DNA from: an uncultured Bacteroidales bacterium
GTDB taxonomy: Bacteria > Bacteroidota > Bacteroidia > Bacteroidales > Marinilabiliaceae
Direction of reading: 5' to 3'
Length of the DNA: 43,190 nt
Assembly: GCA_937892095.1 (NCBI GenBank)
Contig: CALAVC010000157.1
Location: 1-43,190, forward strand
Shown here: positions 15,166 to 30,100 of the stretch, piece by piece
Layout of the letters: each line of letters opens with the position of its first letter
Position numbering within the stretch: position 1 is the first letter of the stretch
The notes under the pieces: generated by a model
The model's database searches: none
The model's input: only the letters and a program-made list of their open reading frames with translations
Told to the model about the DNA's origin: nothing
Made by a program: the position numbers and the translations under genes

Positions 15166-18100
15166 ATGGATAACAACTACATATACAATAGGGGTAATAG
15201 ACTCTTAAATATGTCAAAATCTTTCATTTTGAAGTTGTCGCTCCTCTCTTTGATTGTCACCTCTTTCTCGCTCTCTGCATTAGCCGAGGGCACGGTTTGG
15301 GATGGCTCTTCAGCCACGTCTTTCCAAAGTGGCTCTGGTACTTCTGCCGATCCTTATGTTATATCCACAGCCGAGCAGCTCGCCTACCTATCCGACCAAG
15401 CGGCGTTAGGTACTTATAATAGCTCCGACCTTACTTATTTCAAACTCGATACCGACGTCGACCTCAACGATGGGCTTCTCGATTCCGAAGGAAATCTTAC
15501 AAGCTCTTCGCACAATATTTGGGCGTCTATTGGCACGACTTCCAATCCCGCCAAGATTTCTTTCGATGGCAACGGAAAGACAATTTCTGGACTCTATATA
15601 AACGGAGGGTCTAATGTCGGTCTCTTCGGTGTCCTCGCCGAAGGTTCTTCCGTTTCCAATCTCGCCCTTACGTCTTCCTACGTCAGTGGCTCGTCCAACG
15701 TCGGTGGTCTACTTGGCACGTCCACTTCTGCCACTCTTACCTCCGTATCCTACGCAGGTGTCGTCAATGGCTCTACCAACGTTGGTGGCATCGTCGGTAG
15801 CATGTCTGGCACGCTTACCTCGGTCAACAATACAGCAGTAGTTTCTGCCAATTCTTCCAATGTCGGTGGCATAGCTGGTTCGCTCACTTCTGCCACTCTG
15901 ACCACCTCTTCCAACACTGGTAGTGTTAGTGCAAGCATATCCACTGCCGTAGGTGGTCTCGTCGGTTCTGCAACCGATGTAACCCTTACCTATTCTGCCA
16001 ATACTGGTTCAGTCTCTGGTCGTAATAGTGTGGGTGGCATAATCGGTCTCTCCGACTCAGATTCTCTTGGTTCTCTAACCGCAGGCAACGTCAATCTTGG
16101 CAACATAACCTCCGATGGCTCAGCCACTGGTGGCATAATCGGCACACTCCAAAACACATCTTCTGCCACCAATGCCGTAGAAGCCAACATAAACTATGGC
16201 ACCATCGCTGCAAGTTCTTCCGTCGGTGGCATCATTGGTTCTTCAACGGCTACGTCTAACCTCATCATTACTCAAAACCTCAACGCTGGTTCTTTCACTG
16301 GTTCCACTTCGTCTGGCGTTATAGGTTCAGCCTCTTCAACTTCAGGCATCACCAACAACTACTACGACATTCAAACCGTATCTGGCGCTACTGGTGCCAT
16401 TTCTGGTGCTGAGACTTCTAATGTAGCCGAAAGTGCTTATTCTTCCAACCTAACTTCAGGCTCCTATTTCTCTTCTGCCTACCTATCTCAGTCTGCAGGT
16501 CTATACCCAGTTCCTGCCACCATCTCCTTGCCCACTACCATTTCCGATAAAATATATGTTAGCTCTGCACCTGTCATATTGTCAACTTCAGGCACCGCAG
16601 AGACCCTTACGTCTGTATCTTCCGACTTCTCCATTCCTACCAATTCGTCCTACTCTTGGTCCGACTCCGAGGGCAAAATAACTTTCGATACATCAGCAGG
16701 CACTGCCACCATTGCCTCAGGCTATAAGGGTTCCACCGACATAACCGTCGCCTTTGGCTCTGCCAGTCGCACCTTTACTGTCAACGTCAATTCAATAGCT
16801 TCTTGTGTCGTTACTCTCGAAGACTACGATGACGCTTTCTATGTCTATCGCGGTTTCGAAATCCGTCCTGCTGTTGCATCCGTAAAAGTGGGTCTGCGTA
16901 CGCTCGACCCCTCCGAATACACTGTAACATACTCTGGCAACAATGCTGTTAACGCTGCTGCCACACTTACCGTGACCCCAACCTCCGATGCTTTCGATGG
17001 TTCCAAGTCTGTCGAATTTGCCATAACTGACCTTCCCACCATCGCCGTAAGCGATCTCATTATCCCCGACGACCAACTCTCGTTTGTCTACAACGCTTGC
17101 TCGCAAATCCCATCCTCACTCTCCGTCGTTGTCAACCCATCTTCTGTAGCTTCCGAATGGTCCGAGGCTTCAGCCTACACCGTAACCATTGCACCAAGCT
17201 ACTCTGTTGTCGTCGGCTCCGAAACAATCGACTACACCGACTGCTACACTCTTACCGAACCAACTGATGCCGTTAATGTAGGCACCAAAACAATTGTTGC
17301 CGCCACAACTGCAAATCATTTTGTACAAGCCTACTACACCGACTCCGAAGGTGTAACTCATACCAAAGAGTTTAAAGTCGCTGCAGCTTCTCTCGATGCT
17401 GAATATACAATCACTGCCTGCACTCTCGACCTCGACGATGCTGCTTTCTCATCTTCTATATCGCCGAGTTCCTATACCTACAATGGTAGCACTACTTCGC
17501 CAACCATAGTTGTTAATTATACCGACTGCGAAGGCAACGCATCCCCTCTTGTTGTTGAGTCCGACTATACTCAGTCCATCTCCAACGCAACTGGTCCTGG
17601 CACTGCCGTTGTTACCCTCACAGGTAAAAATAATTTCACTGGCACCTCAACCATCTCCTACGAAATCGCCAAAGCAAGTGTCAAAGACGCAACCTTTACT
17701 CTCAACAAGTCTACTTTCACTTTCACTGGCTCGCAAATAAAGCCCACCATTAAGACTGCTAAAATTTCTGGTGTTACCTTAGGCTCTACCAACTATAAAA
17801 TAGTCGGCTACGAAGATAATGTCAGTGTTACCGACACTGCAAAAGTTATCATAGCAGGTATAAATAACTATCAAGATACTGTTAAGATCTACTTCAAGAT
17901 TTCAAAAGCAGATCTCTCCGATGATGAAATTGCCGAGCAATGCTCTTTCTCTTTCACTCCTTCAACCATTATCTTTAATGGCACCGAGCAAAGACCAACA
18001 GCTCTTACCTTCTCTTTCAATGGAACTGTTGTCGACGAAAGTCAGTATACCATTACTTGGCCTTCAGAGTCAACCAAATATGGCAACAAGATTGTTACCA

Positions 18101-21100
18101 TAACTGCCACCGACAATGGTAACTTCTCTAACTCCACCACAGCCAAATATACAATCTCCAAACTGTCGTGGGATAACCTCACTTTTGAGGACATCGATGA
18201 CCAAGTCTATCAAGGTGGAGATGCCATTACGCCTGTTCCTGTCATCAAATATGGAGACATTACTCTCGACTCCTCACTTTTCGACTTCGACTACTCCAAT
18301 AACATCAACGTTTCCACTGGTGCATCTGTGATAATCTTCCCTGCCGAAGCCTATGAAAATTGTTTCTCCAATGTTCCCGAAGATGGTACGACTGTCAACT
18401 TCTCCATCGTCCGCGCTTCACTTGCCGATGCTACCATAGTTTCAGTCGATACCGTAACCTATACAGGTTCGCCTATCGACCTCGACTATTCCGTAACTCT
18501 CAATGGACACACGCTGACACTAAATACCGACTACTCTTCCAACATCAGCATTCTTGCCCGAACTAATGTTGGCTCTTTCACCTTTACGCTCACTGGTCAA
18601 GGTAACTATACTGGCTCAATTCAAAAGACCATAGTCATTGTTGCTGCCAATCTCGCCGATTGTACCATATCCGACATTGCAGCTGTTACCTACTCCGCAA
18701 ATCCAGAGGGCGATATTCCTTCTGTAGCTCCAGTCCTAACTTACAACTCGACTACATTAAGTTCTTCTTACGATTATACTGTTCAGTACAGTAACAATAC
18801 ATCAGCTGGTACCGCCACTGCAACTTTTACAGCCGTCGATGGTGGCAACTTTGTTGGTTCAACCACTAAGACCTACCTCATCAATAAGGCCGACCTTTCC
18901 GATGCCAACGACGAAGTAACTATTTCCAACATCGAGACAAGTTATTCCTACACTGGTGTTGCCATAACTCCAGAGCCTATCGTACAACTCGGTCTCTACG
19001 AAATCGCTGCTGCAGGACAATACACCTATTCATATAGCAATAATATTGCCGTCGGCACTAACACAGCTTCCGTCACCATAACGGCAGAAGCCGATGGAAA
19101 CTTCACAGGTTCTCGCACTATCCTGTTCTCCATCGAAGCCTCCGACATCTCCGAGGCCACAATTTCGCCATCAGACTTCTCCGCCTTTACCTACAACGGC
19201 GAAGCGCAGTGTCCCGACTTTACTCTTACCTATAGTCGCAATGGTGAAATCATAACCCTAACCGAAGGCACCGACTACGACTTTGTTTGCTCTAACAACG
19301 TTAATGCCAATAGTGACGAATCACTAATTACCATAACAGGTAAAAATACTTTCACTGGTACTCTGATTCGCACATTTAGCATCAATGCTGTCGACTTTGC
19401 CGACGTTCCGCAGATAACCATCTCACTTTCTGAAACTTCTTTCGCCTACACGGGTTCTGCCATAACTCCTTCCGTTGAGGTACTCCTTAACGGAGCAACA
19501 ACACTCACCGAAGGTGTCGACTACGAACTCCTCTATAGTAACAACATCAACTACGGTACTGCAACGGTTACTGTTAACTCGCTTTCGTCCAACACCAATT
19601 TCATCGGCTCTCGCGACGTTAACTTCACAATCTCTAAAGTTTCGCTTGCCGATTGCGACATAACTGTTCTTGGCGAACCGTTCTACTACGATGGCACTTT
19701 CCAAACTCCATCCATCAGTGTCGAGTATGCAGGCTCTACTGTTGCCTCAACGCTCTACGATGTCGAGTATTCCAACAACCAAAATGCATCCGACGCTGCT
19801 CATATAGTCGTTGCACCTTCTGCCAACTCCAACTTTGAGGGGACGCAAACTATTCCTTTCACCATACTTCCTTGCCACCTTACCTCTTCTTCCATCAACG
19901 TCGTTACCATTGCCGACCAAACCTACACCGGTTCTGCAATAGAACCCACGCTCACAATTGAGCACACTCTTGGCGATGGCACTGTCATCAACCTCAATGT
20001 CGATGATTATAACGTTACTTTCGACAACAATATTACGGCTTCAACTTCTGCCGTCGCTCATCTCGAGGGTCTCGGCAACTACGACGATGTTCTCGATGTT
20101 AACTTTACTATCCTTCCTGTCAATCTCAGCTCTTCCACCGTTTCTGCCGACTTCGACCTTGCCGACAAGTCCTACGAATACACTGGTAGCAACATCGAAC
20201 CCTCTTCCGACGCTGTCTTGCGTCTAAATGGTGTTGCCCTTAATCTCGATACCGACTACACCATTAGCTATTCCAATAACAAGAATATCGGTACTGCCAC
20301 CATAACATATACTGGCATATCCCCCAATTTCACGGGCACTCGACAGACTTCTTTCTCCATAACCAAAGTGCCTCTCAGCCGTGCCACTGTTACCAATGTT
20401 GCTTCCGAATATAGCTTTACGGGTAGTCCCATTTCTGTTTCGCCTGTCCTCTACATTGGTGAGTCTATTGTCGACTCCGACCAATATGACATGACCATAT
20501 CCGACGACCACACCAACCCAGGTCTCGTAACCCTTACCTTTACTGCCAAGGGTACAAGCGATTGCATCTATTCAGGTACTCTCGAATACAATTTCATGAT
20601 TACGGGTGTCAGCCTTGCCGATGCTTATCTTGCCTCTGCTATCTCCGATGTCGTCTTTGCCTACGAAGCCATCGAGCCCCGACCAACCGTCATGGTCAAC
20701 TACTCTGGCACCGCCCATACCCTCACCGAAGGTTCCGACTTCTCTTTCGAATACTACAACAATCTCAACGCCTCCGATTCCGCCACTGTGCGTATCATTC
20801 CTCTCAACTCTTCCTACACTGGCTACAAAGACTTCCGTTTCACCATTCTTCCTAAGTCATTCCTCAATACCGACAACTCTGGTAAGGGCGATGTCTCTTT
20901 CTTCGATGTCGATGTCGATAAGGTCTATACGGGTGCCGACGTCAAGCAAGATGCCTACTCCATTCTCTACAATGGTAAGACTCTCGCCGAAAATGTCGAC
21001 TATACCATCACATATAGCAACATTTCCAGTGTTACCGATAATGCCACAGTTACTTTCACGGGTATAGGTAACTTCGCCGACGAAAGATCTTTCACCTACA

Positions 21101-24100
21101 AAATCAAGGTCGTCAATGTCAACGAACTTGTTGTATCTCTGCCTCAAGAATACACCTTTACCTCCGATTCTATTAAGCCCGAACCAATCGTCTCCTACAA
21201 TGGCACCAAGCTTACCAATGGCACCGATTATACTCTTTCCAACTACAAGAACAACATAATCGTCGGCTCCAGCGCTTCATTCGTACTCACTGGCAAAGGC
21301 TCTTTCACTGGTTCTCGCACCGTCAATTTCTCCATCGGTCGTTCCGATGTCTGGGAGTTTGCTCTCTATAAGCACAACGGCAATTACTATCCTTTCCGTG
21401 CCAATAACTATTTCATCGATAAATATCCCCTTGAAGATCCAGAGGCTGCTGCCTCCATGACTTTCTTCTCCAATTTATATTATATCGGTCAGAACGTCTA
21501 TAATACTACTTCGCTTCGCAACACTAACGTTCTCAATCAATATATCTTCTTCCCCAACGAGCAACTTCTATGGTCGTCTGCTGACCATGTCGACGCTACG
21601 GTTCATAGTGGTAACGCCACCAATCCCTATCCTATCGACCACAGCCCCAAACACTATTGGAACTCTTTCCGTTGCGTCTATGGCGAAGATGCCGTTAATG
21701 TCGGCAAGGCCACTGTCGTCCTCAATCCCGTCAGTGCCACCTACTACTACAACTCTCTCGTAGTTCCCCTCAACATTATTCCTGTCGACTTTAGTAACTC
21801 CTCTCAGGTCGGCGTTACTTTCGAAAATTCTGGCAACTACATCTACACTGGTCTCCCCATTGTTCCAAATGTCTTCCGTCTCACCAACGGTGGCAACAAC
21901 AATAACGTACTTTTCAAAGATGGCGACTTCTCCATCTCTTGCTCCGACAATGTCAATGTCGGCACTGCTACAGCTGTCATAACTGGTCTCAACGACAACT
22001 TCATAAATAGTGGTCCCTACACTTTCAACATCCAAAAGGCTAATATAAAAATTACAGAAGTCGCCAACGCTACTGCTGTCTCTGCTTCTGTCGAGCCAGT
22101 ACTTACATACAACGGTCGTACTCTTACCAAAGGTACAGACTATACACTTTCCGTGGAAACTCGAAATAGTCGATATAAAATTACTGGTAGTGGCAATTTC
22201 AATAGTGATAGGTATGTCTACTTTGCTGCTTCTCGAGACATCTCATTAGCCAACATCTACTTAAATGGTAATCTCTATCGTTCAGGTAGTAGTACTGACA
22301 ATGTCTACATCACCATTCCCGACCAAGTTTATAGCACACGCACTATCGTTCCATATACTGGTGTTACTGTTAAATTTAACAGCACAAACCTCACGGTTCG
22401 TTCTTCCCTCAACAGCAATTGGGGCGATGGTGTACTCATTACCGCTCCCGACCCGTCTCGCAATGTCAATGTTACAGATTCTCCCATTTGCAACATTACT
22501 GGCACAGGTAGCTATTCTGGCACCATCGAAAATCTTCCTTTCAAAATTATTCCTTTCGACCTGTCGCGTATTCCTAACGTCGGTACTGGGCTCAAAATCT
22601 TACAAACTTCACAAAGTCCTGAAGTAGCTGCTAATGGCACTTTGCCCAAGTTGCCACAAGGCACTCTCCGTGTCTACGATTTGGGCTACGACCGTGCCGA
22701 CGAAAAAGGTTTCCAAACCTACTATAGCAGTCGTGTTTGTGTACACAAAAAGTTCCGTCTCAAGATACGTCCGTATACTAACGTTACTAATAATATAGAC
22801 TATGACTATACACCCCTCTACGGCACGGGTTACTATCACGAGGATAAGTCAGAGTCGAATGGCGAAGTTGGCGACGATTTCATCTACTATTACTCTAATT
22901 GCGAACCCACATCATTCAATCTCAACGGTTCAGGCACGTCTGTACGTGTTACCATCGCTGCCAACTCAGCCAACCCCAACTTTACTGGTTCTACCTACTT
23001 TACCTATCCACTCAATATTGGTGTACTAAAATATCAAATCTTCGACCTCGACCCTGTCGACTACGAATGGACAGGCTTCCCCATAACGCCAATCGCTCGT
23101 CTCGTCGACGACAACTCCCACAACGATGTCGACACCTCTACATATACCATTATCAATTTCTACAACACCTACACCGATGCCAACGGCAAAACTCTTACTT
23201 TTGCCAGCAATAGGCCATATTGCCAAAGCCCAACCAATATCGGCACATACTGGCTCGGTGCATATTCCACGGTTACTAACTGTTTCTCCAATGCTAATGT
23301 TACTAACTATCCTCTTGTAGATGGCAAACAAGTAAATTTCGGCGGTAACGCAATCTATACTGTCGGCACTGGTGCCATGTCTTGGAACATTGTCCCCATT
23401 TCACCAGACAAAGTTAAGGTAGACGACATAAAGCCCGTATTCTTCAATTGGACTCATTTGCAGCCAGAACCAACTATTTCCTACACCAGCAAAAATGCTC
23501 TCGGTGAAGACCAGACCTATGTCTTCAAGCCCGATACCGATTTTACATATGTCTCTGCTTCTTCTGGTGTTCAAAATCCTGGCACCGATGAACTTATCAT
23601 CACTCTTACCAATGGCTGTCCAAATGCCGTACTTCGCAAGTCTTTCAAAATATTGCCCACAGACCTCGACTCGCTATATAATAAGTGCGAAGGTGTCCTC
23701 TCCGTTACTGTTGACGACGTCAACTACGATGGGCTCGAAAAGACACCCATACCCACAATCGTCTACACCGACCCCAACGGACAGCAACACGCCCTCATCA
23801 ATTCCAATGGTGAGTCCGAAAACGTAGTCCTTTCCTATTCCGACAATGTCAATGCAGGAACAGGTTATGTCACCATAACGGGTAACGGTGTTCGTTTCAC
23901 TGGTGAAATAACCATACCATTCACAATAAACAAAGCTCCTCTCTCACGTTGTACCGCCGCCAATGCCGAAGACCTTAAAGTCGAATGGAACTGCAATGGC
24001 TTCTCCGTTCCTTCAGTTTCTCTCAAAGACCCTGTCTCCGAACTCGTACTCGACAATTCTGAGTACGTAACCGTAACCACAGACCTTGGCGACGTCAACA

Positions 24101-27100
24101 CAATCGGCGAAACCACCGATGTCGTCCTTCGTGCCACAGACGATTCCAACTACTATGGCGAGACCACCGTTCAGGTCACCATAACCAAACTCTACATTAC
24201 CCAGTCCACTCCTAACGTCAAAGTCATCTTCGACTCCGATGCCAACTTCTACTACGATGGTTGCGAACCTCTCGAGCCCGACTTTAAAGTCTATTGGTAT
24301 TCCGACCCCGACAATCTCGACGAAAGCACTCGTTGCGAACTCGAAAAAGATGTTTGCTACGTCTCTTCCGATGTAACCTACCTCAACAATGCTGTCGCAG
24401 GTCCCGATGCTTCTGTTACTATCAACTTCAGCGGTCCTTGCTCAGGCTCGTTCACTCGCTACTTCCAGATATACAGCGAAGACCTCGAAAACCCACACGG
24501 CGAAATAACTATCGACCCTATTGATAGCGTTCAATTCACAGGTTCCGAAGTCTACCCACTCACAGTTCCAACAATATACTATAAGAACTCTGCTGATGTT
24601 ATCACGTCTCTCGTTGTCAACTCAGACTACGTACTTGAGTACTCCAACAACATCAACGTCTCCGACACAGCCAAAGTTACTTTCCGTGGTCTGAGTAAAA
24701 ACTATTCTGGTGCTCGCTCAGCCTACTATCGCATCTACCCACGCGACATCAACGAAGCCAACCAAACTGTTACGCTTACCTCCGTCAAATATACTGGTAC
24801 ACAGCGTACCCCCGAACTCAACTTCTACTATGGCACCTACCACCTCACAAAAGATAAAGACTATACAGTTACCTATGGCGAGAATATCAACGTCGGTGAG
24901 GGAACAATAACTGTCAATGGTATAGGCAACTTTACTGGCTCTCGCACTTTCACCTTCGAAATCGAAGCCAAGAAACTGCTCATATCCTCCATATCTACTA
25001 TAGAACCTCAAGTATGTACTGGCGATTCTATCAAACCTTCGTTTACAGTCTACTATAAAGACCCAGACACAAGCGAAGAATATGCCCTCACTCCAGGAGT
25101 AGACTACACCTACACATATACAGACAACGTCCGTGTCGGCACTGCCTACATCTATCTCGAAGGTGCTGGTGTATATGCAGGCACTGCTATCACTCGTTTC
25201 AACATCATTCCAATCAACATCCGTACCGATAGCAAGATTTCTGTCGTTCCTTCCTCTGTCGCAACGCAGCCCTACGCCAATGGCACTGCAATCACTCCTG
25301 TCGTTGCTCTCTACTACGATGGTGTAGCTCTTGCCGACTCTGTCTATTCTCTATCATATTCCAACAACTATCAACCAGGCACAGCAACCATCAACATCGT
25401 TGCCAATAGTTCTTGGTCTGGTCGTTTCGTTGGCGAACGTTCCGTCACGTTCACAATCTCTAAGCTCAGCCTCGCCGATTCCAATATCGAGCCCATGGGT
25501 CCATATCCCTATACTGATCAAATTCAGGCTCCTACACCCATTGTCTTCATCAATGGTAACATAATCGATGCTGCACAATACGACGTCAAGTACACCAAGT
25601 CTATCGTTAAAGATGTCGACACCTATACATGTACCGTAACCGCACGTCAAGGCTCTGGCTACTACTATTCTGGCTTCAACAGTACAACCTTCCAAATTAC
25701 AGCTGTCGACATTAACGATGCTGTTTGTACCGACATACCCGAACAACCATACACTGGTTCTGCCGTTGTACCAGACTACACGCTCTCTTACGACTTCGGT
25801 TCGTTCACCACAAACCTTGTCAAGAATAAGGACTACACCGTAGCTTTTGCCAATAATGTTAATGTCGGAACGGCTACTATTACCTTCACTGGCATAGGAA
25901 ACTACACAGGTACTAAGGTCGTTACCTTCGAAATCGAGCAAGTTAGCCTTAGCGAATCCAATACCAATATTATCGCAGCTTCAATTCCTGCTCAACGATT
26001 CACGGGTTGCGAAATTACGCCCAGTGGATACTGGCTCGAAGATGTTACTAAAATTGACAATCCAAAGACAATACGCGAAACTGAAGGCTTCACACGCTCC
26101 TACGCAGACAACATCTTTGTCGGCACCGAGGCTAAAGTCATCTACACTGGTTTTGGCTCATACAAAGACTCCCGTACAGTCAATTTCGAGATTATCAAAG
26201 AAAATATTCTCCTTGTTAACTACGAACTCGACAAGGCTTCTTATAGCTACACTGGTTCCCAAATCAAACCAGTTGTAACAGCCACCTATGGTTGCTACAC
26301 CCTTGTCGAAGGTGTCGACTATACTGTCTCCTATGGCGAAAATATTTCGCGTGGCAATGGCTCTGTCAAGCTAACAGCCCTCAATGGTGGCAACTTCTAT
26401 GGTGAAAAAGAGTTCACTTTCAACATCGGTCCTATGAACATTGCTGACTGCACATTCTCCGACATTGAAGATGTAGTTTACAATGGGCTCGCTCAAACCG
26501 ACATTAGCCTAACTATCAATGATGGTGTTCGCGACCTCGAACTCGGCACCGATTACCGTCTCTCTTTCTCTTCAAATGTTAATCGTGGCACTGCTAAGGT
26601 AACCGTTACCGGTGCTGGTAACTACACTGGCACCAAACAACTTACCTTCAACATCTTGCCATACAACATTACAACCAACGAAGACCTGCTCGTCTACGTT
26701 GGCACAATCTCACCACAAACATTCACAGGTAACTACATTAAGCCCGAACCCATTATCAATTTCGACAATGGTACCATAGCCTACACTCTCACTCTCGGCA
26801 TCGACTATGTCATCAGTTCCTACGTCGATAACTTCTTCGTAACTCATGCCGATGATGACTATGCTGTGGTTAACATTGCAGCAGTTGATAATTCAACCTG
26901 TAATTTCACTGGTGCAACAACTGCAACGTTTAAGATTAATCAGGCAAATATCAATAACACCGTTAAAGATGTGTCTTCTGCCGTTGCTGACAGCTATGTC
27001 TTCATTGGCTCTCAAATCACACCCGAAGGTCTCGTCCTCAAGTATGGTAGCTATATCCTCACTGCCGAAGACTACACATATACCTACGGAACCAATACCG

Positions 27101-30100
27101 AAATCGGTCCTGATAATGGTGAGATATTTGTAACAGCTGTATCTACTGGCAATTTCTACGGCAGCAAGACTGTCAACTTTGCCATTGTCGCCAAAGACAT
27201 AGCCGATGCCGAAGTTACTGGTGTTCAAGACAAGGTTTATACGGGTCTTCCAGCCACACAATCTGGCATAGTTGTTACCCTCGATGGCACAACTCTTGTC
27301 GAAGGTGAAGACTACACCATCACTCTCACTGGCAACCGCACCAACGTCGGTGACGATGCTGCCGTTGTCATCACAGGTATCAACAACTACACTGGCTCTC
27401 TCTCTAAGACCTTCAACATAACAGCTCTTGACCTTGCAAGCCCTGAAATTACGGTCGATGAAATTGCTGCCGAAGAGTACACCGCTGCTGCTCATAAGCC
27501 TGTTCCAACTCTTCGTTACGGCTCCGACATTGTCCTTACTTCGAGCGACTACACCCTTGCGTGGTCTAATAATGTCGATGCTACAAATGCAGCTGTAATC
27601 ACTGTAACTGCCAAATCTGGAGGCAATTACACTGGCTCTCGTCAAATTAACTTCACCATTTCGCAGATTGATATATCACGTGCCGATGTTGTTGGCTACA
27701 ACAATGTAGAGTACTATACTGGCAGCCAAATCACTCCTTCTGTCAGTGTCAAGTACAACGGTGTAACTCAGCCCACGACATCCTACGATGTTACCTATGG
27801 TGAAAACATTAATGTAGGTTCTCTCGGTGGTGTCATTACTGTTACCTCTAATGGTACGGGCAACTTTATCGCCAGCACTACCAATACCGTTAATTTCGAA
27901 ATTCGTGCCCTTTCGCTTATCGACTTCTCCATTGCTGACCAGCCATATACTGGTTCAGAAATCAAGCCAACAGGCTTCTCTGGCAACATCACTCTTGGCT
28001 CCAAGACGTATACCGTTAAAGAAGGTGTTGATTTCGTAATCAATAGCTACAATAACAACGTCAACGTTGGTGAAGCCATCATCAACATCTCTGGTATTGG
28101 CAACTTCTCTGGCAACGCTGTCGTTCGTTTCAATATTACTAAGTCGCAGCTAACCGCTTCGCTTCCTTGGACATCAATGCCCTACAATGGCAACGTTCAA
28201 AAGCCCACACCAATTGTTACCGACAAGAACAATGGTCAAATTCTTGTTGAAGGTACTGACTATGCTCTCGATTATAGCAATGCCTCAAGCACGAACGTCG
28301 GTTCTTACACCGTAACAGTCAATGCTATGGGCAACTATACTGGTAGCGTTAAGTTAACCTACAACATAACAGAAGCCCAACTTACTGCTTCGCTTAGCAC
28401 TTCGTCTTTCCTCTACGACTCCCAGTCGCACACTGTGACTCCTTTGGTATATTTTACTGGCACAGCCAACGTTGTTCCGACATCCGACTACACCATCACT
28501 GGTGTAACCTCTGCAACCAACGCTGACGAATATACTCTCGTTGTTACACCAGCCTCCAATTTCTCATCTTCAGCCATAACGCTTACTTGGACTATTACTC
28601 CTGCCAACATTAGTGCTGCTGTTGTTGACGCCATCGATGCTCACTACTACACAGGTGAATCCATACAACCTACTGTAACAGGTGTCTTGTACACTCATTA
28701 CGAGTCTCCTCTTGTTCAAGAGTCTCTCACTCAATCAACAGATTATACCGTATCTTACGGCACTAATACTGCTGTTGGCACTGGTACTGTAACCCTTACA
28801 GGTATCGGCAACTACACGGGCACTAAGCAGCTAACGTTTAGTATTTTACCTGCTTCGCTCACGGTTTCGCTCGATCCGAAAACATTCCTCTACAATGGTT
28901 CGGAGCAACGTCCTGCCGTATCTGTTAAGTTCCTCGATAACGAGCTAACTTCTGGCACCGACTACGACATCAATCTTCCTACAAGTAGTATCAACGCTGG
29001 TGTCTACACTGTTACCGTTGTCGCCAAGGGTAGTTACGCTGGCACCTATACTCCCACCTACGAAATTCAGCCCGTTGAAATCGCTTCTGTCGAAATCGCC
29101 CCAACTTCAATGGTCTTCACTGGTTCGCAGCTCAAACCAAGTGTAGTCTCTGTTAAAGATACTGAAGGCAATACACTCACTGGTGGGTACACTGTTTCTT
29201 ATGGTGAAAACGTCAATTGTGCCGAAGGTTCTGTAACAGTTATTGGTGATGGTGTCAATGTTACAGGCAGTAAGACCGTCTCGTTCGATATTACACCTCT
29301 CGACCTTTCTACTGCTGTTGTTGAATCCATTGCAGATAGAATCTATAATGCCGAGCAACAGACTCCCACAGGTTTCTCTGTTATTCTTGGCTCGAAGTTG
29401 CTTGTCTATGGCACAGACTATACTCTTTCTTATGAGGATAATGTAAATGCTGGTACTGCTACTGTTACCATAACAGGTATCAACAACTACACTAATACTG
29501 CAACTACCACATTTGTCATTAACCCCTACGACATTTCTGGCTCTTATGTCAGTGTTTCAGACATTGCCGATGTCGTCTACACAGGTTCTGCTGTCACGCC
29601 TGCTACCGACCCCATACTTACGTTCCGTCAAGGCTCTGCCGTAGCTTATGATATGTCCAATGTAGCCGATAAAGACTACTCAGTCGTCTACACTGACAAT
29701 ATTAATGTAGGCACTGCTACTGCAACATTCACCGGTCATGGCAACTTTACTGGCACTCGTACGACAACCTTCGATATTGTCAGCAAAGAAATCGAAGCTG
29801 ATATTGAAGTTGACACAGTTATCTATAACCGTGTTCAGCAGAAGCCAGAGCTTCTTGTATCCTACAATGGTTCAACACTTGTAAATGGCGTAGATTACGA
29901 TGCCGAATACGACTATGCCGTCAATGCTGGTACATACAATGTAGTCCTCACCTACAAAGGCAACTACGCTGGTTCTCAGACGCAGAAGTTTGTCATTGCT
30001 CCCAAGCCACTAACCGAAGATATGATCGTCTCTTACTCAGATCGTGTCTACAATGGCTCAGAGCAAGATGCTAATCTGCTTATGCGCTATGCTGGTGCTC

